5,154 nt of DNA from Mycoplasmatota bacterium (GTDB lineage: Bacteria; Bacillota_I; Bacilli_A; RF39; UBA660): assembly GCA_012510745.1 (NCBI GenBank), contig JAAZHK010000084.1:1-5154 (forward strand), read 5' to 3'. Of this stretch, positions 1 through 4,737 are shown piece by piece. Numbering within the stretch: position 1 is the first letter of the stretch; the number at the start of each line of letters is the position of its first letter. The position numbers and the translations under genes were made by a program. The notes beneath the pieces are model-generated. The model was not told the origin of the DNA. It saw only the letters and a program-made list of their open reading frames with translations, and did no database searches.

Positions 1-243
1 ACAAAAGAAGAAACTAAAGCAGAGACAAAAGAAGAAATAAAAGAAGAAATAAAAGAAGAAACTAAAGAAGAAATAAAAGAAGCAACTAAAGAAGTAAAAC
101 CTAAATCAACTAAGAAACCTTCAAAAATAGTTGATTATAATAGTCTAACTGTTAAAGAACTAAAGGAAATAGCTACTAAGAAAGAAATCAAATTAGCTTC
201 AAATATGAAAAAAGCTGATATTATAGAATTATTGAATAAATAA
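1..243 (+). CDS. rpsB: C-terminal part of a protein upstream of tsf, probably 30S ribosomal protein S2 with an extended tail (5' partial)
   Basis: An open frame enters at base 1 and ends with TAA at 241-243, giving 80 residues with no start in the window. The first ~32 residues are a Lys/Glu-rich stretch built from four-residue units of the type KEE(T/I). A basic, Pro-containing linker follows (around KPKSTKKP), then a compact end at about residues 48-80 with the pattern LTVKELKEIA...KKADIIELL, which resembles a SAP or Rho-N-terminal helix-extension-helix nucleic-acid-binding motif. None of the S2 core is visible. The identity rests on position: the frame ends 12 nt before tsf, and rpsB-tsf is one of the most conserved bacterial gene pairs, with S2 C-termini often extended and charged. 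If correct, the protein sits in the small ribosomal subunit and the tail could contact RNA; that role is inferred. Another SAP-tailed protein remains possible. Confidence 0.6.
   Translation, partial: TKEETKAETKEEIKEEIKEETKEEIKEATKEVKPKSTKKPSKIVDYNSLTVKELKEIATKKEIKLASNMKKADIIELLNK
4..96 (+). repeat. 12-nt tandem repeat within the rpsB-like tail
   Basis: Seven consecutive 12-nt units of the form AAAGAAGAA(ATA/ACT) span 4-87, followed by a 9-nt partial unit to 96. Each unit encodes Lys-Glu-Glu-(Ile/Thr), with drift in units 2 (AAAGCAGAGACA) and 7 (AAAGAAGCAACT). The array may begin before the window. Because the period is a multiple of three, copy-number change keeps the frame, so tail length could vary between strains. 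Confidence 0.85.
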
Positions 244-248
244 GGAGG
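242..248 (+). promoter_or_regulatory. Ribosome binding site of tsf
   Basis: AAGGAGG overlaps the last two bases of the upstream TAA stop and lies 7 nt before the ATG at 256. It is a full-strength Shine-Dalgarno sequence and fixes the tsf start. The overlap with the upstream stop suggests the two genes are translated in tandem from one message. Confidence 0.9.
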
Positions 249-255
249 AAAAAAA

Positions 256-1134
256 ATGTATACTGCAAATGATGTTAAAAGTTTAAGAGATAAAACAGGA
301 GCTGGAATGCTTGATTGTAAAAAAGCATTAGAAGAATCTAAAGGCGATATTGATAAGGCTATTGATTGGTTAAGAGAAAAAGGAATTTCAAAAGCCTTAA
401 AAAAAGAATCAAGAATTGCAGCAGAAGGAATCACTACATATTTAATAAAAGGAAATAAGGCTGTTATTTTAGAAATTAATAGCGAAACAGATTTTGTAGC
501 TAAAAATGAAGAGTTTCAACAATTCGTAAAAGAATTAGTGGAAGTTATTATTGATAGTAATGTTCAGGATCTTGAGGAAGCTTTGATTTTACCTATGAAT
601 GACAGTACTGTTAAAGATACTATTGTAGCATTAACAGCAAAAGTAGGAGAGAAAATAAACTTTAGAAGATTTGAAATCATTGAAAAAAACAATGATCAAA
701 TATTTGGAAGTTACTCTCATATGGGTGGTAGAATAAGTGTTTTATTATTATTGAATGGCCAAGATGAAGAAATAGGTAAAGAAGTAGCTATGCATGTAGC
801 AGCTATGAAACCTCTTTATATTAAGGCTCTTGATATTGATAATGATACTATAGAACATGAACGTAAAATCATTAAAGAACAAGCTATTAATGAAGGCAAA
901 AGTGAAGAAATAGCAATTAAAATGATAGACGGAAGAATTAATAAATATTATAAAGAAGTATGTTTAAATGAACAAATTTTTGTTAAAGATCCTGAAGGAA
1001 AACTAACTGTTGTTAATTATTTAAAAAATAATCAATCTGAAGTTATCAAAATGATTAGATACGAAGTCGGTGAAGGTATTGAAAAAAGAAATGATGATTT
1101 TGCTGATGAAGTAATGAATCAAATAAACGGGTAA
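256..1134 (+). CDS. tsf: Elongation factor Ts (EF-Ts)
   Basis: EF-Ts is the cytoplasmic nucleotide exchange factor that releases GDP from EF-Tu so it can reload with GTP and aminoacyl-tRNA. The 292-residue protein is the usual length and shows the family hallmarks in order. The N-terminal UBA-like domain carries VKSLRDKTGAGMLDCKKAL (residues 7-25) and GDIDKAIDWLREKG (30-43). The EF-Tu contact motif TDFVAKN is at 78-84, TAKVGEKINFRRF at 127-139, and AMHVAAMKP at 178-186. The start follows a perfect Shine-Dalgarno site and matches the family N-terminus, which usually begins a few residues before VK.LR. It lies 12 nt after the presumed rpsB. The next gene begins 3 nt after the stop, whereas many Firmicutes have pyrH and frr here. 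Nothing in the sequence suggests damage. Confidence 0.98.
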   Translation: MYTANDVKSLRDKTGAGMLDCKKALEESKGDIDKAIDWLREKGISKALKKESRIAAEGITTYLIKGNKAVILEINSETDFVAKNEEFQQFVKELVEVIIDSNVQDLEEALILPMNDSTVKDTIVALTAKVGEKINFRRFEIIEKNNDQIFGSYSHMGGRISVLLLLNGQDEEIGKEVAMHVAAMKPLYIKALDIDNDTIEHERKIIKEQAINEGKSEEIAIKMIDGRINKYYKEVCLNEQIFVKDPEGKLTVVNYLKNNQSEVIKMIRYEVGEGIEKRNDDFADEVMNQING

Positions 1135-1137
1135 ATT

Positions 1138-1704
1138 ATGAAGAAGTACGGATTATTATTGATAGCATTAATTATTTTTGTTGCAGGTTGTGAAATAAAA
1201 ACAGTTGATGAAGTAAAAGAAAATACTTTTGCTTTAGAATATCATCTAGATTTTAATCATCCATATAAATATATTACTCCTGAAGAAGCTATAGATTTTT
1301 TACAAGAAGGAAGTGGCATTATTATGTTTGGTTTTTCTTCTTGTCCATGGTGTCAATCAATGGTAAATATTTTATATGAAGTAGCAAAAGACAAAAATAT
1401 TAATGAAATATATTATTTAGATATTAAGAAAATAAGAGAACAAAATACCGAAGAATATCAACAAATAGTTAATATTTTAAATGATTATTTATATGAAGAT
1501 AAAGATAATAATAAAAGAATATATGTTCCCGATATTTATTTTCTTAATGAAGGTAAAATATTGGGTCATGATAATGATTTATCAATATTAAGTGGTAATG
1601 TAGAAGAATATATTACTAAAGAAAAAGAAAAGGAAATAAAAGAAAAATTGTTAAATTTAATAGCCAAAACTTTTTCTGGTGAATGTATTGATTGTGAAGA
1701 CTAG
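1138..1704 (+). CDS. Thioredoxin-fold lipoprotein with a CPWC active site
   Basis: This 188-residue protein is probably exported, lipidated and held on the outer face of the membrane. Residues 1-17 are a lipoprotein signal peptide (Lys-Lys start, hydrophobic core) ending in the lipobox V-A-G-C, with Cys18 as the lipidated residue. The thioredoxin-like part runs from about residue 45 to 160: a strand (GIIMFGFSS), the redox motif C69-P-W-C72, a helix, the strand IYYLDI, and V130-P131 in the position of the conserved cis-proline, followed by a strand and FLNEGKILG. The C-terminal helix is Lys/Glu-rich and ends near a second CxxC, C183-I-D-C186. The likely role is extracytoplasmic thiol-disulfide exchange; the family includes bacteriocin-accessory disulfide isomerases, but no bacteriocin genes are visible. 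It starts 3 nt after tsf with no clear Shine-Dalgarno sequence, so translation is probably coupled to tsf. The stop is TAG followed at once by TAA. Confidence 0.82.
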   Translation: MKKYGLLLIALIIFVAGCEIKTVDEVKENTFALEYHLDFNHPYKYITPEEAIDFLQEGSGIIMFGFSSCPWCQSMVNILYEVAKDKNINEIYYLDIKKIREQNTEEYQQIVNILNDYLYEDKDNNKRIYVPDIYFLNEGKILGHDNDLSILSGNVEEYITKEKEKEIKEKLLNLIAKTFSGECIDCED

Positions 1705-1718
1705 TAATAGTCTTTTTT
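1697..1718 (+). terminator. Rho-independent terminator of the rpsB-tsf-lipoprotein operon
   Basis: A perfect 7-bp stem pairs AAGACTA (1697-1703) with TAGTCTT (1708-1714) around a GTAA loop, followed by a T run to 1718. It overlaps the last two codons and the TAG stop of the lipoprotein gene, so there is almost no untranslated 3' end. The stem is AT-rich and short, and terminating ribosomes would cover it. It is placed between one operon and a new promoter, which supports the call. Confidence 0.75.
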
Positions 1719-1719
1719 A

Positions 1720-1748
1720 TTGACTTATATTTTTATAATCGTTATAAT
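1720..1748 (+). promoter_or_regulatory. Sigma-A-type promoter of galE
   Basis: A -35 box TTGACT (1720-1725) is separated by exactly 17 bp from a perfect -10 box TATAAT (1743-1748). Transcription should begin near 1755, leaving a short leader before the Shine-Dalgarno site. It directly follows the terminator T run. Confidence 0.85.
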
Positions 1749-1757
1749 TAGCTTAAT

Positions 1758-1764
1758 AAGGAGA
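1758..1764 (+). promoter_or_regulatory. Ribosome binding site of galE
   Basis: AAGGAGA lies 4 nt before the ATG at 1769 and fixes the start used for galE; the protein then begins directly with the first strand of the Rossmann fold. Confidence 0.85.
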
Positions 1765-1768
1765 ATAT

Positions 1769-2764
1769 ATGAAAATATTAGTAACAGGTGGAGCTGGGTT
1801 TATTGGAAGTCATACTACAGTAGAATTATTAAATAGTAACTATGAGATAGTTATGATTGATAATTTTAGTAATTCAAATAAAGAAGTTTTAAATAAAATA
1901 AAAATAATTACTCAAAAAGACTTCGTTTTTTATGAAGGAGATGTTCAAGATAACATATTATTAGAAAAGATATTTAGTGAACATAATATTGATGTTGTTA
2001 TTCATTTTGCAGGTTATAAGGCAGTTGGTGAATCTGTCAAACAACCTTTAAAATATTACGAAAATAATTTATATTCAACCATTGAATTGTGTCAAATGAT
2101 GGAAAAATATAAAGTTAAAAAGCTGGTTTTTTCATCTAGTGCTACTGTTTATGGACAACCCGATAAGCTTCCTATAAAAGAAGACAGTAAACTTATGACA
2201 ACTAATCCATATGGAACAACTAAATTAATGATCGAAAATATTTTAAAGGATCTAGCAGTATCAGATGAAACTTGGAGTATTGCTATATTAAGATATTTTA
2301 ACCCGATAGGAGCCCATGAAAGTGGCTTAATTGGAGAAAATCCTAAAGATATTCCCAATAACTTAATGCCTTATATTATGAAAGTAGCCACTAAAGAATT
2401 AGATAATCTAAATATCTTTGGTAATGATTATAATACCCATGATGGTACTGGAGTTAGAGATTATATTCATGTTGTTGATTTAGCTAAAGGCCATCTTAAA
2501 GCTTGTGAAAAGGTTTTAAAAAGCAACGGCATAGATGCATATAATCTAGGAACTGGAACAGGCTATAGTGTTTTAGATTTAGTTAATACTTTTATGAAAG
2601 TAAATCAAGTAAATATTCCATATAAAATTATTGATAGACGACCTGGTGATATTGCAAGTTGTTATGCTGATAACTCTTATGCAAAAGAAAAATTAAATTT
2701 TGAAGCTACAAAAACAATTGAAGATATGTGTCGTGATGCTTTTAATTTTATTAAAAATAGCTAA
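1769..2764 (+). CDS. galE: UDP-glucose 4-epimerase
   Basis: GalE interconverts UDP-glucose and UDP-galactose in the cytoplasm, using tightly bound NAD, for galactose use and for supplying glycans. The 331-residue protein has the normal length and the extended short-chain dehydrogenase layout. The NAD-binding GGAGFIGSH is at 7-15, D31-N32 binds the adenosine ribose, and GDV is at 57-59. HFAGYKAVGES (79-89) is typical of GalE, as is SSSATVYG (122-129) with catalytic Ser124. The catalytic pair Y148-xxx-K152 lies in NPYGTTK, RYFNPIGAH marks the substrate loop, and GTGVRDYIHVVDLA follows. The C-terminus TIEDMCRDAF also fits. In the segment GDIASCYAD, Cys298 occupies the place of E. coli Tyr299, which usually goes with activity on UDP-N-acetyl sugars as well. 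No gal operon partners are adjacent. It has its own promoter and no clear terminator follows. Confidence 0.97.
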   Translation: MKILVTGGAGFIGSHTTVELLNSNYEIVMIDNFSNSNKEVLNKIKIITQKDFVFYEGDVQDNILLEKIFSEHNIDVVIHFAGYKAVGESVKQPLKYYENNLYSTIELCQMMEKYKVKKLVFSSSATVYGQPDKLPIKEDSKLMTTNPYGTTKLMIENILKDLAVSDETWSIAILRYFNPIGAHESGLIGENPKDIPNNLMPYIMKVATKELDNLNIFGNDYNTHDGTGVRDYIHVVDLAKGHLKACEKVLKSNGIDAYNLGTGTGYSVLDLVNTFMKVNQVNIPYKIIDRRPGDIASCYADNSYAKEKLNFEATKTIEDMCRDAFNFIKNS

Positions 2765-2769
2765 TGATT

Positions 2770-2798
2770 TTGACTTTTTATGATAAAAATGCTATAAT
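2770..2798 (+). promoter_or_regulatory. Sigma-A-type promoter of the two-gene unknown unit
   Basis: TTGACT (2770-2775), a 17-bp spacer and TATAAT (2793-2798) repeat exactly the boxes and spacing of the galE promoter. A start near 2805 would leave about 20 nt of leader. It shows that the gene beginning at 2825, upstream of the in-frame TAG, is the intended first gene of the transcript. Confidence 0.85.
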
Positions 2799-2811
2799 AA
2801 TGCTAATTTTT

Positions 2812-2818
2812 AAGGGGG
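2812..2818 (+). promoter_or_regulatory. Ribosome binding site of the amber-interrupted gene
   Basis: AAGGGGG lies 6 nt before the ATG at 2825. It differs from AAGGAGG at one base. Together with the promoter it selects 2825 as the authentic start; the downstream ATG at 2984 has no comparable site. Confidence 0.75.
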
Positions 2819-2983
2819 ATTATTATGGATGTCAATTATAAACTCGGATATAAGCAAAAGATAAATAATAAGATATCTTTTAATACGCTTTTTTTAGCAA
2901 CTTTAGAAGAAATTAATGAATTTACTGAATAGTCTAAATCTCAAGATGAATTAATTAGTTTTATTGAAGAAGATATAACAAAT

Positions 2984-3238
2984 ATGTATGCTCCTTTAGA
3001 AATAATTAATATTAAAACTAATAAAAATTATAAACCTTTATTTGAAATGACCAGATTAGAAAATGATAGTTTGATATCTGCTAATATTAATGATATATTT
3101 TGGGATAACCCAAGAACGTCTCACAATATTGAAATAATTAGAAAAATGGATGATATTACTTATATTAAATATCTTGCTGATTATCCAGAATTAATTTTTA
3201 ATGGAATATCTCCAAAAATAAAAAGAAAGGTTAAATAA
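2984..3238 (+). CDS. Downstream fragment of the amber-interrupted gene, if translated on its own (84 residues)
   Basis: This is the longest uninterrupted stretch starting at an ATG after the TAG and is in frame with the full gene. The ATG is preceded only by a weak purine run (GAAGAAG, 17 nt upstream) and no proper Shine-Dalgarno site, so independent translation is doubtful. An automatic annotation would probably call only this piece. It has a predicted strand LEIINI and the segment PLFEMTRLENDSLI, which loosely matches PVFYKDDKRLI in the next gene. No known domain recognised. Confidence 0.35.
   Translation: MYAPLEIINIKTNKNYKPLFEMTRLENDSLISANINDIFWDNPRTSHNIEIIRKMDDITYIKYLADYPELIFNGISPKIKRKVK
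3226..3230 (+). promoter_or_regulatory. Ribosome binding site of the gene at 3240
   Basis: AAAGG lies inside the end of the preceding gene, 9 nt before the ATG at 3240. It would let the second gene be translated even if translation of the first stops at the TAG. Confidence 0.5.
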
Positions 3239-3239
3239 T

Positions 3240-3986
3240 ATGATTTGTTATCTTAGTTTGATTTTAGATGATTCAGGTAAAAGAAAATTAGATTTAAAAG
3301 GTTGTTCTCTTGAAGAAATGGATAGATTTACAACTCAATTTGAAAATTCCGAGAAAATAAGAGAAATTTATAATGAATCAATAGAGAGATTTTTAAATGA
3401 GAATCAAAATTATATTAGCCAATGTTCAAGAAAAAACAGAGGGCGTATTTGCCTTGTAGTTTATAATGATCATAAGAATTTTACTAATACAGGTCAATTA
3501 ATAAAAACTTTACCGGTTTTTTATAAAGATGATAAAAGACTTATTGACTCTAGAAAACAAAAGAAGATTATATGTGACCGCTTAATAGCAGATGGAAAAA
3601 TTAATCATGTTTTTTTAGATTTAATGAATAAGAATACCATAAATAAAGTTAATTATGGTTTACATAAAAGCTATACTAAAACTTTTCAAATTAATAAAGT
3701 GCGTGATGGCATTAATGATATTGATGGTTTACCAGAAGCATATTATATCTTTCGTCAATTATGTTATAATGTTAAAAAATTAGAAATTAACGAAAATAAA
3801 ACAATAAAAACTGAATTTAAAAATGATGATAATCAAAAGAAAGAAATAAAAAAAAGACAAGAAGACTCTAGAAGACAAAATGGTTCTTTTTACCATGATT
3901 ACAATAATAATAGTCCAATAATAGAAATTGAAGGACAAATACAATTCGACAATGTTTTAGAAAAAGAAAAAATTAAAATAAGATAA
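3240..3986 (+). CDS. Hypothetical protein, unknown family, probable paralogue of the preceding gene
   Basis: A 248-residue, probably cytoplasmic protein that I cannot assign to a family. There is no signal peptide or transmembrane segment. The N-terminal part has a short hydrophobic strand (YLSLIL, 4-9), a basic/acidic turn DDSGKRKLDL, and LEEMDRFTTQ (24-33), which aligns with LEEINEFTE of the upstream gene. The middle contains QCSRKNRGRICLVVYND and LPVFYKDDKRLIDSRKQKK. The last ~65 residues are low-complexity and rich in Lys, Asn, Glu and Gln, so probably disordered. The start is 1 nt after the upstream TAA, pointing to one message and coupled translation; a terminator immediately follows the stop. 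The many basic residues could suit nucleic-acid binding, but nothing specific supports that. The frame is intact and uses the same AT-rich codons as its neighbours. Confidence 0.8.
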   Translation: MICYLSLILDDSGKRKLDLKGCSLEEMDRFTTQFENSEKIREIYNESIERFLNENQNYISQCSRKNRGRICLVVYNDHKNFTNTGQLIKTLPVFYKDDKRLIDSRKQKKIICDRLIADGKINHVFLDLMNKNTINKVNYGLHKSYTKTFQINKVRDGINDIDGLPEAYYIFRQLCYNVKKLEINENKTIKTEFKNDDNQKKEIKKRQEDSRRQNGSFYHDYNNNSPIIEIEGQIQFDNVLEKEKIKIR

Positions 3987-4011
3987 ACTATTATTTATAA
4001 TAGTTTTTTTT
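3985..4011 (+). terminator. Rho-independent terminator of the two-gene unknown unit
   Basis: A perfect 9-bp stem pairs AAACTATTA (3985-3993) with TAATAGTTT (3998-4006) around a TTTA loop and runs into a T tract ending at 4011. It overlaps the stop codon of the gene it terminates, like the other terminator in this window. The A run of the left arm pairs with part of the T run, so it may also act weakly on the other strand. Confidence 0.85.
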
Positions 4012-4019
4012 GATATAAT
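4011..4019 (+). promoter_or_regulatory. Extended -10 promoter of rnhB
   Basis: TGATATAAT is a perfect TG-N-TATAAT extended -10 element starting at the last T of the upstream terminator. At the 17-bp position the -35 region reads TTATTT, a poor match, and it falls within the terminator hairpin. The TG extension would compensate. Transcription should start near 4026. Confidence 0.65.
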
Positions 4020-4025
4020 ATTATT

Positions 4026-4030
4026 AGGTG
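4026..4030 (+). promoter_or_regulatory. Possible ribosome binding site of rnhB (decides the start)
   Basis: AGGTG matches the 3' end of the consensus AGGAGGTG and lies 6 nt before the GTG at 4037. It favours that start over the GTG at 4028, which overlaps the site and would have essentially no leader. Confidence 0.45.
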
Positions 4031-4036
4031 TTAAAT

Positions 4037-4660
4037 GTGATAAAAGAAATTAATAATTTAAAATACGAACAAGACTTATATAAAAATGATATTAAATTAA
4101 TAGCTGGAGTTGATGAAGTAGGAAGAGGTCCTCTTATAGGTCCAGTTGTAGCAAGCGCAGTCATATTACCAACTAATTATCAATTAGAAGGACTAACAGA
4201 CTCTAAAAAAATAACTGCTAAAAAAAGAGAAATGTTATATAAAGTTTTAATGAAAGATGCAATTGCTATAGGAATTGGTGTAATTGACAATGAAACGATT
4301 GATAGAATTAATATATATGAAGCTAGCAAACAAGCAATGATTCAGGCAATTAATAATTTAAAAATAAAACCAGAACATGTTTTAATTGATGCAATGAAAT
4401 TAAATATTGATGTACCAACAACATCGATTATAAAAGGTGACTTATTAAGCATATCTATTTCTGCTGCATCAGTTATTGCCAAAGTAACCAGAGATAAAAT
4501 GATGATTGATTTACATAAAAGATATCCAATGTATGATTTTGACAAAAACAAAGGATATCCAACTAAAAAACATTGTAATGCGATTAAAGAACATGGTGTT
4601 TTAAAGGAACATCGTAAATCCTATGGACCAGTTGCAGATTATATTAAAAATAATAGTTGA
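4037..4660 (+). CDS. rnhB: Ribonuclease HII
   Basis: RNase HII cuts the RNA strand of RNA-DNA hybrids and starts removal of single ribonucleotides misincorporated into DNA. With the GTG at 4037 the protein has 207 residues, normal for the family. The first strand holds AGVDEVGRGPLIGPVV with metal-binding D26 and E27 and the GRG substrate loop. TDSKKIT follows at about 54-60, then D118 in LIDAM, and D153 in AKVTRD, which completes the DEDD set. The family-typical YPMYDFDKNKGYPTKKH and HRKSYGPV close the protein. An in-frame GTG at 4028 would add three residues but lacks a leader; the ATG at 4035 is out of frame and meets TGA at once. The gene has its own extended -10 promoter and ends in TGA, showing that TGA is a stop here. 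No terminator is visible behind it. Confidence 0.96.
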   Translation: MIKEINNLKYEQDLYKNDIKLIAGVDEVGRGPLIGPVVASAVILPTNYQLEGLTDSKKITAKKREMLYKVLMKDAIAIGIGVIDNETIDRINIYEASKQAMIQAINNLKIKPEHVLIDAMKLNIDVPTTSIIKGDLLSISISAASVIAKVTRDKMMIDLHKRYPMYDFDKNKGYPTKKHCNAIKEHGVLKEHRKSYGPVADYIKNNS

Positions 4661-4690
4661 CATTATTTAATAAAAACAAGTCAAAGTTTA

Positions 4691-4719
4691 TTGAAAAACG
4701 TCATAAATATTGTTACTAT
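4691..4719 (+). promoter_or_regulatory. Promoter of the partial membrane-protein gene
   Basis: TTGAAA (4691-4696), a 17-bp spacer and TACTAT (4714-4719) preceded by TG (4711-4712) form a promoter with near-consensus -35 and an extended -10. A start near 4726 would leave a leader of about 12 nt. Confidence 0.6.
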
Positions 4720-4729
4720 ATCAATATAG

Positions 4730-4735
4730 AAGGAG
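4730..4735 (+). promoter_or_regulatory. Ribosome binding site of the partial membrane-protein gene
   Basis: AAGGAG is followed by only 2 nt before the ATG at 4738, tighter than usual. No other in-frame start lies nearby, and the protein begins with the basic residues expected before a membrane segment, so the start is kept. Confidence 0.65.
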
Positions 4736-4737
4736 AA

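Larger units (their letters stand above)
2825..3238 (+). pseudogene. Unknown gene interrupted by one in-frame TAG (nonsense mutation, error, or readthrough)
   Basis: Starting at an ATG with a good promoter and Shine-Dalgarno site, the frame runs 35 codons, meets TAG at 2930-2932, and continues in the same frame for 101 more codons to TAA at 3236-3238. Codon use looks the same on both sides, so this is one gene with a single nonsense codon, not two genes. I do not recognise the family. The N-terminal part contains LEEINEFTE just before the stop. The following gene has LEEMDRFTT at the same distance from its start, and a gapless alignment puts the TAG opposite a Gln codon (CAA, 3336-3338). The full product would be about 137 residues, with no signal peptide or membrane segment, basic at its end (KIKRKVK). 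If TAG is read as a stop, only a 35-residue peptide is made. One C-to-T change from CAG explains it; readthrough or recoding is the alternative. Confidence 0.7.

Noticed and set aside
135..434. Open frame on the minus strand across the rpsB tail and start of tsf
   Set aside because: It lies opposite two well-supported + strand genes, lacks a proper ribosome binding site, and its hydrophobic composition is what antisense of Lys/Glu-rich coding gives.
2149..2358. Open frame on the minus strand inside galE
   Set aside because: It is antisense to conserved GalE motifs, has no matching promoter or ribosome binding site, and resembles no protein.
2889..2895. Run of seven T as a frameshift site explaining the broken gene
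   Set aside because: The reading frame is the same before the run, after it, and beyond the TAG, so a frameshift is not needed and would not restore a longer frame.
4342..4551. Open frame on the minus strand inside rnhB
   Set aside because: It overlaps the RNase HII catalytic region on the opposite strand; no independent signal supports it.
4037..4660. Mycoplasma-type code (TGA as Trp)
   Set aside because: rnhB ends in TGA exactly where RNase HII should end, Trp residues are TGG throughout, and no gene has an internal TGA.
256..4660. Absence of AGG and CGG codons as a sign of arginine codon reassignment
   Set aside because: I found neither codon in frame in the genes, but this is expected with such low GC and few arginines; absence does not indicate reassignment.
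4657..4662. Perfect TTGACA at the end of rnhB as a -35 box
   Set aside because: At 16-18 bp spacing there is only AGTCAA/GTCAAA/TCAAAG, none of which resembles a -10 box. The TTGAAA at 4691 with TG-T-TACTAT is a better promoter.
4657..4684. TTGAC...GTCAA inverted repeat after rnhB as a terminator or operator
   Set aside because: Only 5 bp of stem with an 18-nt loop and no T tract; expected by chance in such AT-rich sequence.
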